Positions 51,158-60,270 of a stretch of 64,000 nt of DNA are shown piece by piece. The DNA lies in the NCBI RefSeq assembly GCF_006539185.1, contig NZ_BJMN01000025.1, positions 62,001 through 126,000 on the forward strand. Reading direction: 5' to 3'. The stretch comes from Streptomyces gardneri. Lineage in GTDB: Bacteria > Actinomycetota > Actinomycetes > Streptomycetales > Streptomycetaceae. The position numbers and the translations under genes are program-made. Numbering within the stretch: position 1 is the stretch's first letter; each line of letters opens with the position of its first letter. Below the pieces are notes generated by a model. That model ran no database searches. It saw nothing but the letters and a program-made list of their open reading frames with translations, and was not told the DNA's origin.

Positions 51158-51733
51158 TTAGAGGTTGACGCCGAAGTCGCGGGCGATGCCCTCGAGGCCC
51201 GAGGCGTAGCCCTGGCCGACCGCGCGGAACTTCCACTCCGCGCCGTTGCGGTAGAGCTCGCCGAAGACCATGGCGGTCTCGACGGCCGCGTCCTCGGAGA
51301 GGTCGTAGCGGGCGAGCTCGGCGCCGCCGGCCTGGTTGACGATGCGGATGTAGGCGTTCCGCACCTGGCCGAAGTTCTGCGAGCGGGAGACCGCGTCGTA
51401 GATGGAGACCGGGAAGACGATCTTGTCGACGTTCGCCGGGAGGCCCGCCAGGTTGACGTTGATCTGCTCGTCGTCGCCGCCGCCCTCGCCCGTGCGGTTG
51501 TCACCGGTGTGGACGATGGTCTGGTCCGGCGTCGACTTGTTGTTGAAGAAGACGAAGTGGGCGTCGGACGCGACCTTGCCCGCGGCGTCCACACCGATCG
51601 CCGACGCGTCGAGGTCGAAGTCGGTGCCGGTGGTGGTGCGGACGTCCCAGCCGAGGCCCACGGTGACGGCGGCGAGGCCCGGGGCCTCCTTGGTCAGGGA
51701 GACGTTGCCGCCCTTGGACAGGCTCACAGCCAT
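51158..51733 (-). CDS. TerD family stress protein
   Basis: 191 residues, the standard TerD length. It has DFDLDASAI, FVFFNNKSTPDQTIVHTGDN and the acidic GGGDDEQINVNL loop that binds calcium, then the ELYRNGAEWKFRAVGQGY finish. TerD proteins respond to tellurite and general stress and affect sporulation in Streptomyces (from memory). It contrasts with the TerD domain fused to a nuclease at 33011, whose acidic loop is degenerate. Confidence 0.93.
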   Translation of the reverse strand: MAVSLSKGGNVSLTKEAPGLAAVTVGLGWDVRTTTGTDFDLDASAIGVDAAGKVASDAHFVFFNNKSTPDQTIVHTGDNRTGEGGGDDEQINVNLAGLPANVDKIVFPVSIYDAVSRSQNFGQVRNAYIRIVNQAGGAELARYDLSEDAAVETAMVFGELYRNGAEWKFRAVGQGYASGLEGIARDFGVNL

Positions 51734-51848
51734 GGAAAGTCCCTTTCATCGTGGTGTCTTCGCCTGGAGAAACGCGCACGGGCCCCCAGCGGTTCCCGAC
51801 GGGTTCCCGGCGAAAACAGGATGACTCCAACAGCCCACTGCGGGGAAC

Positions 51849-52289
51849 ATGGAGGGCATGTCCGGTCCCTATCCCATCCGCGGCTCCGTCTCGCTTCCCG
51901 AGGCCGAGCTCCAGTGGCGTTTCTCGCGGTCTTCGGGGCCGGGCGGGCAGCACGTGAACACCAGCGACTCGCAGGTGGAGCTCCGCTTCGACCTCGCGGC
52001 CACCACGGCGCTCCCCGAGGTGTGGAAGGCCCGCGCCCTGGAGCGCCTCGCCTCCCGCCTGGTCGACGGCGTCGTGACGGTCCGCTCCTCGGAGCACCGC
52101 TCCCAGTGGCGCAACCGCGAGACGGCCGCGGTCCGGCTCGCCGCGCTCCTCGCCGAGGCGACGGCCCCGCCGCCGAAGCCCCGCAGGCCGACGAAGATCC
52201 CGCGCGGCATCAACGAACGCCGGCTGCGCGAGAAGAAGCAGCGCTCGGAGACCAAGCGGACCCGGCAGTCCCGGGGCGACTGGGGCTGA
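51849..52289 (+). CDS. arfB: Alternative ribosome-rescue peptidyl-tRNA hydrolase ArfB
   Basis: 146 residues. A GGQ motif at 32-34 (SSGPGGQHVN) catalyses peptidyl-tRNA hydrolysis on stalled ribosomes. The C-terminal basic tail (PPPKPRRPTKIPRGINERR and following Lys/Arg-rich residues) enters the empty mRNA channel. The start is ATG at 51849 or, three codons later, 51858. Confidence 0.93.
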   Translation: MEGMSGPYPIRGSVSLPEAELQWRFSRSSGPGGQHVNTSDSQVELRFDLAATTALPEVWKARALERLASRLVDGVVTVRSSEHRSQWRNRETAAVRLAALLAEATAPPPKPRRPTKIPRGINERRLREKKQRSETKRTRQSRGDWG

Positions 52290-52366
52290 GAAGCCCCCCG
52301 AGCGCCCGAGCGCCCGAGCGCCCGAACCCGAGCCCCCGAGCCCCCGGCCCCCGCCGGTCTCCGCGT

Positions 52367-52933
52367 TCAGCTCAGGTGTCGGTACTTCCCCTGGAAGTAC
52401 GTCAGCGGGCCGCTGGCGTCCGCCGAGGGCAGGCCGACCGTCAGGACCCGGCCGACGACCAGGGTGTGGTCCCCGGTCACGACACGGCTCTCCGTGCGGC
52501 ACTCCAGGACCGAGAGCGCCCCGCCGAGCAGCGGCGCGCCGCTCTCCTCGCCGCGCGTGTACGGAAGGTCGGCGAAGAGCAGCCGGTCGCTGACCCGGTT
52601 CTTCATCGCGAAGCGCCCGGCGGTCTGCCGCTGGCCCTCGGAGAGGATCGACACCGCCCAGACCGGGACCTCGGCGAGCAGGTCGTCCATGCGGGAGCCG
52701 TTGCGGAGGCTGACCAGAACCAGGGGTGGATCGAGGGAGACCGACATGAAGGCGGTGGCCGTCATGCCGACGTCCTCGCCGCGCGGGCCCTCGTCGGGGG
52801 CGTGTGCCGTCACCAGGACCACGCCCGCGGCGAGGCGGGACATCGCCGCCCGGAACTCGTCGTTGCTCACCCCCTCAGCATGAGGGATGGCCAGATCGGA
52901 GACGGGGGGCGGGGCGGGGGTCTTCTGCAGCAC
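52367..52933 (-). CDS. Flavin reductase family protein
   Basis: 188 residues of the FMN-binding split-barrel family (flavin:NADH reductase component of two-component monooxygenases). Conserved segments are FRAAMSRLAAGVVLVTA, GMTATAFMSVSLDPPLVLVSL, FAMKNRVSDRLLF and HTLVVGRVL. It supplies reduced flavin to a partner; none is adjacent. The GTG start at 52933 has a poor ribosome site; a GTG 22 codons later (VSNDEF) is an alternative. Confidence 0.87.
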   Translation of the reverse strand: MLQKTPAPPPVSDLAIPHAEGVSNDEFRAAMSRLAAGVVLVTAHAPDEGPRGEDVGMTATAFMSVSLDPPLVLVSLRNGSRMDDLLAEVPVWAVSILSEGQRQTAGRFAMKNRVSDRLLFADLPYTRGEESGAPLLGGALSVLECRTESRVVTGDHTLVVGRVLTVGLPSADASGPLTYFQGKYRHLS

Positions 52934-53261
52934 ACCCGCACGCTAGACCGGGCCCACCGGGGGCCGCATCGGGCCCGGGGACCAGTCGGCCACCCCCGGG
53001 GGTCCTAGGACCCCCGGCCGGGCGGCTCCCCGGCCGCGGGAGGGCTCCGGCCGGATCGGCCGAAAACCCACTAGGACCGGACCACCCCGAGAGGTTGTGC
53101 GCGACCCGCCATGACCTGCTGTGACTTGAGTCACAGAGGGCAGTATTTGCTGACCCTGTGTACCGGGTGCGCAGCTCGCTGTGATTCAGTGGCAGGGACA
53201 GTGCAGCACGAAGCCGATGAGAACCCTGGAGTTGCTGTCGAGGTCTCGGGGAGAGCGAGCG
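52934..53261. promoter_or_regulatory. cdgB upstream region with candidate BldD site and palindrome
   Basis: About 330 bases without a gene. CTGTGACTTGAGTCACAG at 53119-53136 is a perfect 8-2-8 palindrome. TGATTCAGTGGCA at 53182-53194 resembles the BldD pseudo-palindrome TNACNCWGNGTNA with two mismatches, about 70 bases before the cdgB start. BldD is a c-di-GMP-binding repressor known to control cdgB in Streptomyces; the assignment of either site is unproven. Confidence 0.5.
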
Positions 53262-55028
53262 ATGGAGACCGAGTCGGAGCCGTACGTCCGTCTCTCGACC
53301 CTGCGGCAGCTGCATCAGGTCGTGGCGGACCTCAACACAGCCCGCAGCCTGGCGGACACCCTGCAGACCGTCGCCGACGGTGTGGTCGCCGGTCTCAACT
53401 ACGAGCTGGCCTGCGTCAACCTCGTACGCCCCGACGGTGACCTCGTCGTCGCCGCCTTCGCCGGAAGCTCCGCCGCCGAGGCCCTGATCACCGGCCGCGT
53501 CGGCTCCCGCGCCTCCTGGGACCGCCGCCTCTCCATGGGCTCCGGCTGGGGCGACCTCCGCTTCATCCCGCACACCGAGGGCTGGGTGCTGATGGACGAC
53601 GACGTCCCCCAGTGGCACACCGACGGCCCCGCACCCCGCTTCGAGGACGAGTGGCACCCCCACGACCGTCTCTACGCCCCCATGTACGCCTCCGGCTCCG
53701 GCCGTGAACTCCTCGGCGTCATATCCGTCGACCGTCCGCGCAACGGCCGGCACCCCGGGCCCTGGGGCCAGGAGGCGCTCCAGATGTACGCCTCGCAGTC
53801 GGCCATCGCGATCAGCAACGCCCGTCTCCGCTCCAACATGCAGCGCGCCCTCGTCCGCCTGGAGCGCGAGCAGCAGGCCCTCCGGGCCTCCGAGGAGTCC
53901 TTCCGGCAGGCCTTCGAGTACGCCCCCTCCGGCATGGCCATCGCCGAGATGGGCGGCGACCAGCACGGCCGGCTGCTCCGCACCAACGACGCCCTCTGTC
54001 GGCTCCTCGGCCGGCCCGCCTCCGTCATGCGGCGCTACTCCTTCGCCGACCTCGTCCACCCCGAGGACATAGGCACCCTGCTCCGGACCTCCGCCGAGGG
54101 CGGCCGCGCCGAGCTGCGCCTCGGGCGGCGCGACGGCACCTACGTCTGGGTGTCCCTGCGCAACTCGGTCGTCGCCGACACCGCCGACGGCCCCCGCTTC
54201 CTCCTCACCCACGTCGAGGACATCGAGGAGCGCAAGCGCCACGAGCTCCAGCTCGCCCACCGCGCCTCGCACGACGCGCTCACCGGACTCCCCAACAGCG
54301 CCGAGCTGCGCTCCCGGCTCTCCGCCCGCATCTGCGAGCGCCCCGCGGCGGCGGGCACCGCCGTCGGCGCCGGGTACACCGGATACGAGAGCGGCGGGCA
54401 CGACGGCGGCTACGACTCCGCGAGGGACGGCGGCTACGGCCCCGGCTACGGATCGGACTCCGGCCCCGGCTACGAATCCGGCCCCGGCCACGACTCCGGT
54501 CACGAATCCGGCTACGAGTCGCCGTACGAGCACGAGCACGGCTTCGGCTTCGAGCCGGCGAACGGCGCCGGACCCTACGACCACCACGTCCACATCGTCG
54601 CCCCGTCCACCGGCGAGGTCGACGACGGCACGAAGGGGCTCGCGGTCCTCTTCTGCGACCTCGACGGCTTCAAGTCGATCAACGACCGCTTCGGGCACCA
54701 CACCGGCGACGCCGTTCTCATCGAGGTCGCCCGCCGGCTCACCACCGGTGTCCGCGACGGGGACACCGTCGCCCGGCTCGGCGGCGACGAGTTCGTCGTC
54801 CTCGCCGACGGCCTCGGCGCGGCCGACGCCGCCGACCTGGCCGTACGCCTCCGGAACGCGATCATTCCGCCGATCCGGGTGGACGGCCGGGCGGTCCGTG
54901 TCGGGGCGAGTTTCGGCATCGGCTGGGCGGAGTGCGGGATGACCGTCGAAGAGGTCCTGAACTCCGCCGACCAGCGGATGTACATCGAGAAGCGCTCCCG
55001 GGCCAAGGTTCACCGCCGGGCCGGCTGA
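53262..55028 (+). CDS. cdgB: Diguanylate cyclase CdgB (GAF-PAS-GGDEF)
   Basis: 588 residues. GAF-type domain to about 190, PAS about 205-325 (RASEESFRQAFEYAPSGMAIA), then GGDEF to the end. The active site GGDEF is at 507-511 and the inhibitory RxxD site at 498-501. An unusual Gly/Tyr/Glu/His/Ser-rich insertion of about 60 residues (around 371-432) interrupts the start of the GGDEF domain. CdgB makes c-di-GMP, which arms BldD to keep cells in vegetative growth. ATG at 53262 with GGGGAG upstream. Confidence 0.93.
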   Translation: METESEPYVRLSTLRQLHQVVADLNTARSLADTLQTVADGVVAGLNYELACVNLVRPDGDLVVAAFAGSSAAEALITGRVGSRASWDRRLSMGSGWGDLRFIPHTEGWVLMDDDVPQWHTDGPAPRFEDEWHPHDRLYAPMYASGSGRELLGVISVDRPRNGRHPGPWGQEALQMYASQSAIAISNARLRSNMQRALVRLEREQQALRASEESFRQAFEYAPSGMAIAEMGGDQHGRLLRTNDALCRLLGRPASVMRRYSFADLVHPEDIGTLLRTSAEGGRAELRLGRRDGTYVWVSLRNSVVADTADGPRFLLTHVEDIEERKRHELQLAHRASHDALTGLPNSAELRSRLSARICERPAAAGTAVGAGYTGYESGGHDGGYDSARDGGYGPGYGSDSGPGYESGPGHDSGHESGYESPYEHEHGFGFEPANGAGPYDHHVHIVAPSTGEVDDGTKGLAVLFCDLDGFKSINDRFGHHTGDAVLIEVARRLTTGVRDGDTVARLGGDEFVVLADGLGAADAADLAVRLRNAIIPPIRVDGRAVRVGASFGIGWAECGMTVEEVLNSADQRMYIEKRSRAKVHRRAG

Positions 55029-55135
55029 GGCCGCCGCGACCCGTCCTCCTGTCAAGCCCCGCACCTTGCGCTGGTCCGTTCGAGGTAGGCTCGGCCGGTC
55101 GGCGACGGCTGGCGAGCATGGAGAGGATGGCCCGG

Positions 55136-56107
55136 ATGGCTGCCGGTAACGACGGCGGGAACAAGCCCGAGGACGACGATCCGTTCGGCTACCTGTACGA
55201 GGACGGCCAGGCAGCGGGCGCCCGGGCACCGCAGGGCGGTGGCTACGGCTACCCCGGCCCCGCCCCCGCGCAGCCCGGTGTGCCCCGGACCTCGTACAAC
55301 CAGGTCAGAACGGTCGGCGAGCGCCAGTACGGCCAGCCGCCGCAGCAGCCTTACGTGCCGCCGCAGCAGCAGGCCCCCTACGGCCAGCCGCACGCGCAGT
55401 ACGCCGCCCCCGAGACGTACGGCGGCCCGCCCACCCGGCAGGTCCCGCCGCAGCCCCCGCGCGGCGGCGGCTCCGGCCGCGGCCCCAACACCAGGGGCCT
55501 CCTGATCGGCGCGGTCGCGGTCGTCGCGGTCGTCGTGGTCGGCATCGCCGCCGCCGTGATCAGCAACTCGGGCGACAAGGACGACAAGGGCAACCAGGCC
55601 GGCGGCAGCGGTACGCCGTCGACCGCGCCCTCCCAGGTCTCCGAGGAACCCAGCACCGAGCCGAGCACGGAACAGACCCCGGCCGAACTCCCGAAGCAGG
55701 ACGCGGCGACGCTGAAGCTGGGCGGCACGGCCGCCACGGACAGCTCCGTCAAGGGGGCGCAGGGCACGAACGGCGCCTACGTGACCTTCAACGGTGTGGG
55801 CGGCTCCGCGAGCTGGTCGGTCGCCGTGCCGGACTCCGGTGAGTACACGCTCCGCATCATCTACAGCGTGCCCGGCAAGGACGCCAAGACCTCGCTGACG
55901 GTCAACGGCGAGACGCCGCGCGGGCTGAACATGTCCAACTTCGCGAAGGCCGCCGAGGGCGACTGGGAGAAGGGTTGGACGTACACGTACGCCTACGTGA
56001 ACCTGAAGAAGGGCGACAACGCGCTCAAGATCTCCTGCGAGGCGGGAGACACGTGCGAGGCGATCCTCGACCAGGTCTACCTGGAGGCCGGTCACACCGG
56101 CAGGTGA
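55136..56107 (+). CDS. Membrane-anchored protein with a C-terminal carbohydrate-binding (CBM35/6-like) domain
   Basis: 323 residues. Residues 1-120 are Gly/Pro/Gln/Tyr-rich and probably cytoplasmic and disordered. One membrane helix follows at about 122-143 (GLLIGAVAVVAVVVVGIAAAV), a Ser/Thr/Glu linker, then a beta-sandwich (about 190-323) with SASWSVAVPDSGEYTLRIIY and GDNALKISCE, the pattern of family 6/35 carbohydrate-binding modules. It may bind cell-wall glycans. ATG at 55136 with GAGAGG upstream. Confidence 0.75.
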   Translation: MAAGNDGGNKPEDDDPFGYLYEDGQAAGARAPQGGGYGYPGPAPAQPGVPRTSYNQVRTVGERQYGQPPQQPYVPPQQQAPYGQPHAQYAAPETYGGPPTRQVPPQPPRGGGSGRGPNTRGLLIGAVAVVAVVVVGIAAAVISNSGDKDDKGNQAGGSGTPSTAPSQVSEEPSTEPSTEQTPAELPKQDAATLKLGGTAATDSSVKGAQGTNGAYVTFNGVGGSASWSVAVPDSGEYTLRIIYSVPGKDAKTSLTVNGETPRGLNMSNFAKAAEGDWEKGWTYTYAYVNLKKGDNALKISCEAGDTCEAILDQVYLEAGHTGR

Positions 56108-56112
56108 CGCTC

Positions 56113-56138
56113 AAGAGGCCTCTTTCGAGGGGCCTCTT
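56113..56138 (+). terminator. Terminator after the carbohydrate-binding-domain gene
   Basis: AAGAGGCC and GGCCTCTT arms with a ten-base loop, five bases past the stop. Confidence 0.6.
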
Positions 56139-56232
56139 CCGCCGCGCCGACGGGGCTCCGCTCCGAGGCGTGGCGGAGGGGATCCATGGGTGACGTACGT
56201 CGCGCCACCCACGGGTCAGATCCTCGCGTCGG

Positions 56233-56658
56233 TCACCACTTGGTGCAGGTGTTCTTCACGGACCCATCGCTGTTGAGGCGGGCCACCTGGATTCCGATGT
56301 CGAAGAGCCCGTTGACGTGAGACGCCGTGGTGTTCCACGTGCTCGTCCTTCCGTTGCCCTGCGAGTTCTTGTTCCACTTCCAGTTGTGGATCCTGCCGAA
56401 GGTGTCCTTCGAGATCAGGCGCACAGCGACGCTGTTCCCGTCGGCCAGCTTGTCGGTCAGGGTGAACTTGAGATTGATCGTGTAGCCGGGCCCCCAGTAG
56501 TTGGTCCAGGACATCGCACCGTAGGCACCGGTCGTGCTGCAGTTGCTGCTGCCGGCGTCGAGGGCCGTCGGGGCCGCCTGGGCCGACCCGGACATGGACA
56601 GGGAAAGGGTGACCGCCGCGGCCGTCACTCCCGCAGCGGTCATGATGTTCTTGCGCAC
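56233..56658 (-). CDS. Small secreted protein, unknown function
   Basis: 141 residues with a Sec signal peptide (MTAAGVTAAAVTLSLSMSG, cleavage near AQA) and a mature domain rich in Asn, Thr and Trp (NWKWNKNSQGNGRTSTWN) with two cysteines. GTG start at 56658 with GGAGG 9 bases upstream. No family recognised. Composition is unlike cytoplasmic core genes; it may be a strain-variable exoprotein. Confidence 0.75.
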   Translation of the reverse strand: MRKNIMTAAGVTAAAVTLSLSMSGSAQAAPTALDAGSSNCSTTGAYGAMSWTNYWGPGYTINLKFTLTDKLADGNSVAVRLISKDTFGRIHNWKWNKNSQGNGRTSTWNTTASHVNGLFDIGIQVARLNSDGSVKNTCTKW

Positions 56659-56828
56659 GTGAGATTCCTCCAGGATCGACTATCGAACACTTTGATCTTC
56701 GTTCGCGTGTTCGATCGACGTCCAGTGGAGAGCGCCGAATGGCCGGTAATGCTCTGTGATATCCACCCCGCGGGGGCGGTCTGTTTGAGCCAGGGCAGCG
56801 ATGTCGGAATCACACGGCCCGGCAGGCC

Positions 56829-57755
56829 TCACGCAGCTTCGGAGTCCGACGTCACCTTCACGCGGGGCAGCAGTTCCTCGTAGGCCGATGGGTCGTACTC
56901 GCCGGCCACCGGGGAGAGGACCGTCGCCGCCGAGAGGGCGACCGCGCGGGTGAGGCGTTCGGGCCAGGGGGCTTCGTCGACCAGGCCCGAGAGGAGGCCG
57001 GCTACGGCGGAGTCGCCTGCGCCCGTCGGGTTTCCCTTGACGGGGGCCGGGGGTGCCGCGCGCCACAGGCCCTCCGGGGTGGCCGCGAGGAGGCCCTCCG
57101 GGCCGAGGGACGAGATCACCGCGTGGGCGCCGCGGCGGCGTGCGTCGCGGGTGGCGCGGTGGGGTTCGCGGGAGCCGGTGAGCTGGGCGAGCTCGTCGGC
57201 GTTCGGCTTGACCAGGTCGGGGCGGGCCGCGATGCCTCGGCGGAGGGGTTCCCCGCTGGTGTCGAGGAGGACCGGGACGGCGGCGGCGCGGGCGAGGCGG
57301 ATCAGTTCCGCGTACGCGCCGACGTGGATGCCCGGCGGGAGGCTGCCGCAGAGGGCCACCGCCCGGGCCCCGTCGAGGAGTTCGGTGAAGCGGGTGCGGA
57401 AGCCGGCCCACTCGGCGGGAGTGATGGCGGGCCCGGGTTCGTTGAGCTGGGTCGTGTCGCCGGTCGTGGTGTCGACGACGGCGACGGTACGGCGGGTGGG
57501 GCCCGCGGTCGCCACGAGCTCGTCGCGGACCGGGGTCGCGGCGAGGAGGTCCCGCAGCATGGCGCCGGTGGCGCCGCCCGCGAAGCCGGTGGCGACGGTC
57601 TCGTGGCCGAGCGCGGCGAGCACCCGGGCCACGTTGAGGCCCTTGCCGCCGGGGCGTTCGATGACCTGGGTGACGCGGTGGGTGGCGTGCGGGGTGAGGG
57701 CGGGGACCCGGTAGGTAAGGTCCAGCGCCGTGTTGAGGGTGACCGTCAGAATCAC
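56829..57755 (-). CDS. PfkB-family hexose kinase (1-phosphofructokinase/tagatose-6-phosphate kinase type)
   Basis: 308 residues of the ribokinase/PfkB superfamily. PGGKGLNVARVLAALG is signature 1, and the C-terminal GNPTGAGDSAVAGLLSGL carries the anion hole and catalytic Asp of signature 2. It phosphorylates a sugar phosphate. It sits 134 bases downstream of nagA on the same strand, fitting hexosamine breakdown, but the substrate is not certain. GTG at 57755 begins the conserved strand VILTVTLN. Confidence 0.87.
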   Translation of the reverse strand: MILTVTLNTALDLTYRVPALTPHATHRVTQVIERPGGKGLNVARVLAALGHETVATGFAGGATGAMLRDLLAATPVRDELVATAGPTRRTVAVVDTTTGDTTQLNEPGPAITPAEWAGFRTRFTELLDGARAVALCGSLPPGIHVGAYAELIRLARAAAVPVLLDTSGEPLRRGIAARPDLVKPNADELAQLTGSREPHRATRDARRRGAHAVISSLGPEGLLAATPEGLWRAAPPAPVKGNPTGAGDSAVAGLLSGLVDEAPWPERLTRAVALSAATVLSPVAGEYDPSAYEELLPRVKVTSDSEAA

Positions 57756-57889
57756 CTGTGCACCCCCGTAACTCGGTGTGAAGTCCTGTGGAACGAGCGT
57801 TCCGACGGGCACCGATCATGCCAAAGGAACGGCGGTTGGCCCAGAGTTCCGGCCGACCGCCCTTCCGTTTGACCTCGTATGACCCCTGA

Positions 57890-59044
57890 TCAGACCGCCG
57901 CGACCGCCGTCGGGTCGACGATCCACTGGCCCTTGCGCATGACGCCCTTGAGGCGGAACTCGGCGTCGAGGACGACGATGTCGGCGTCCTTGCCGGGCTC
58001 CAGGGAGCCGACCCGGTCGTAGACGCCGAGGAGGCGGGCCGGGTTGGCGGAGATCGCCTGGACGACCGATTCGACGGGGAGGCCGTCGATGGTGACGGCG
58101 CGCTTGAAGGCGCGGTCCAGGGTGAGGGTGGAGCCGGCGATGGAGCCGCCCTCGACGAGGCGGGCGACGCTGTCCTTCACCTCGACCGCCAGCGGGCCGA
58201 GCATGTAGCTGCCGTCGCCGAAGCCCGCCGCGTCCATGGCGTCGGTGATGAAGGCGACCCGCTCGGGGCCCGCGTGGTGGAAGGCGAGCTCCAGGGCGGC
58301 GGGGTGGAGGTGCGTGCCGTCGTTGATGAGCTCGACGGTGATCCGCTCGTCCTCCAGGAGCGCGGCGATCGGGCCGGGCGTGCGGTGGCCGAGGGCGGGC
58401 ATCGCGTTGTAGAGGTGCGTGGCGACGGTGGCGCCCGCGTCGATGGCGGCGACGGTCTGCTCGTACGTCGCGTCGGTGTGGCCGATCGCGGCGATCACGC
58501 CGTGCTCGGCGAGGAGGCGTACGGAGTCGATGCCGCCGGGCAGCTCGGTGGCGAGGGTGACCATCTTGGCCTGGCCGCGGCCGGCGTCGATCAGCTTGCG
58601 GACCTCGGCCGGGTCGGGGTCGCGGAGCAGCGTCTCGTCGTGGGCGCCCTTGCGGCAGGGGGAGATGAAGGGGCCCTCGAAGTGGAGGCCGGCGATCTCG
58701 CCCTGCTCGGCGAGTTCGGAGAGCAGGCCGGCCCGCTGGGTGAGGAAGTCCATCTCGCCGGTGACGAAGGAGGCGACGATGGTGGTGGTGCCGTGCAGGC
58801 GGTGGGTGTGGACGCCGGTGAGGACGTCCTCGACGGTGCCGGAGGTGAAGGACGCGCCGCCGCCGCCGTGGTTGTGCATGTCGACGAAGCCGGGGACGAG
58901 CCAGTGGCCGGTCAGGTCGATGGCCGGGGCGCCCTCGGGGGCGCTGCCGGTGATGCGCTCGCCGTCGACGATCACGCGTCCGTTCTCGACGATTCCGGTG
59001 GGCAGCACGACGTGTGCGCCGGCGAGAACCTGGTGATCGGCCAT
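57890..59044 (-). CDS. nagA: N-acetylglucosamine-6-phosphate deacetylase
   Basis: 384 residues of the amidohydrolase fold. Metal site: H57-x-H59 (DMHNHGGGG), the glutamate in HFEGPFISP, the histidine in AIGHTDA, and catalytic Asp in FITDAMDAAG. It removes acetate from GlcNAc-6-P, giving glucosamine-6-P, the DasR effector. Its ATG overlaps the nagK stop by one base (TGATG), so it is translated by coupling. Confidence 0.95.
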   Translation of the reverse strand: MADHQVLAGAHVVLPTGIVENGRVIVDGERITGSAPEGAPAIDLTGHWLVPGFVDMHNHGGGGASFTSGTVEDVLTGVHTHRLHGTTTIVASFVTGEMDFLTQRAGLLSELAEQGEIAGLHFEGPFISPCRKGAHDETLLRDPDPAEVRKLIDAGRGQAKMVTLATELPGGIDSVRLLAEHGVIAAIGHTDATYEQTVAAIDAGATVATHLYNAMPALGHRTPGPIAALLEDERITVELINDGTHLHPAALELAFHHAGPERVAFITDAMDAAGFGDGSYMLGPLAVEVKDSVARLVEGGSIAGSTLTLDRAFKRAVTIDGLPVESVVQAISANPARLLGVYDRVGSLEPGKDADIVVLDAEFRLKGVMRKGQWIVDPTAVAAV

Positions 59045-59994
59045 CAGGCGGAAACCTCCGAGTCGGTGGGGTGCTGGTCGGCGAGCAGGTCCCAGGCGAG
59101 GAGGCCCGCGCCCAGGCATCCGGCGGTGTCCCCGAGGGCCGCCGGGACGATGGCGGGCAGCTTCTGGAACGTGACTCGCTCCTCCACCGCGGCCCGAAGT
59201 GGTGTGAACAAGGTTTCCCCGGCCTCGGCGAGACCGCCACCGATGATCAGTGTGCGGGGGTCCAGCAGGGTGAGCGCGGTGACGAGGCCGTCGGCGAGGG
59301 CGTCGACGGCGTTCTGCCAGATCCGGACGGCCGTGGCGTCGCCGGATTCGACGGCCTTGGCGCAGTCGGCGGCGTCGGCCTTCGGGTCGCCGCTCGCCTC
59401 GGCCCAGGCCTGGGAGACGGCGGAGGCGGAGGCGTACCGCTCCAGGCAGCCGCGCTGGCCGCAGCCGCAGTCGGTGCCGCCGGGGCGGACGACGATGTGG
59501 CCGATCTCGCCGGCGTAGCCGTGGGCGCCGGCCTCGATGCGGTCGCCGATGCCGATGGCGCCGGCGATGCCGGTGCCGAGGGGCACGAAGAGGAAGCGGT
59601 CGGCGCCGTTGCCCGCGCCGATGCGGCCTTCGGCGAGGCCGCCGGTGCGGACGTCGTGGCCGAGGGCGACGGGGATGCCGTCGAGGCGGCGGCTGAGGAG
59701 TTCGCGCATGGGAACGTCGCGCCAGCCGAGGTTGGCCGCGTAGACCGCGATGCCGTTCTCGGCGTCGACGATGCCGGGGACGGCGACTCCGGCGGCCGCG
59801 GCGGGCTCGCCGTACCGCTCCTGGCCGAGGGCGCGGAGGTCCTCCGCGAAGCCGAGGATGGTCTCGACCACCGCCTCGGGACCGCGCTCGCGCCCGGTGG
59901 CGCGGCGGGCCTCGTGGAGCAGGGTGCCGTCCGCCCCGACGAGGGCGGCCTTCATGCCGGTGCCGCCCACATCCAGGGCGATGACGTGTCTCAC
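59044..59994 (-). CDS. nagK: ROK-family N-acetylglucosamine kinase
   Basis: 316 residues. DVGGTGMK (phosphate 1), the ROK zinc motif CGCGQRGCLE, LGHDVRTGGLAEGR and IIGGGLAEAGE are intact. In Streptomyces the kinase coupled to nagA phosphorylates intracellular GlcNAc; a glucokinase role is also possible for ROK proteins. GTG at 59994 is the start, with a weak ribosome site. Its promoter region contains a dre site at 60023-60038. Confidence 0.9.
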   Translation of the reverse strand: MRHVIALDVGGTGMKAALVGADGTLLHEARRATGRERGPEAVVETILGFAEDLRALGQERYGEPAAAAGVAVPGIVDAENGIAVYAANLGWRDVPMRELLSRRLDGIPVALGHDVRTGGLAEGRIGAGNGADRFLFVPLGTGIAGAIGIGDRIEAGAHGYAGEIGHIVVRPGGTDCGCGQRGCLERYASASAVSQAWAEASGDPKADAADCAKAVESGDATAVRIWQNAVDALADGLVTALTLLDPRTLIIGGGLAEAGETLFTPLRAAVEERVTFQKLPAIVPAALGDTAGCLGAGLLAWDLLADQHPTDSEVSA

Positions 59995-60022
59995 GGGGGA
60001 CAGTTTGGCGCGCGGGGACCCA

Positions 60023-60038
60023 AAAGGTCTAGTCCACT
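60023..60038. promoter_or_regulatory. Dre site (DasR operator), nagK side
   Basis: AAAGGTCTAGTCCACT, three changes from the consensus ACTGGTCTAGACCACT, 28 bases before the nagK start. Confidence 0.75.
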
Positions 60039-60120
60039 GCCGAGGATTGTTGCGTACGGATACAAATTCGGGACCCGTCATGGGTCCATGGTCCCGGCTG
60101 TGTTGCGGAAGTGATACCCA

Positions 60121-60136
60121 AGTGGTGTAGACCTCA
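60121..60136. promoter_or_regulatory. Dre site (DasR operator), binding-protein side
   Basis: AGTGGTGTAGACCTCA, three changes from the degenerate dre consensus; 134 bases before the binding-protein start. With the nagK-side site it brackets the divergent promoters. Confidence 0.78.
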
Positions 60137-60270
60137 TGCCCGGCCGCGGGGGAGACTTGCGGGCCTGCGGAGAGCAAACATGCAGCTCACAGCAGTGCGA
60201 ATACCGTGCAAATGCAGCGCAAACGCAGCGCTGAATCGGCTCAACGACGAGCAAAGAGGTGGATGAGGCC

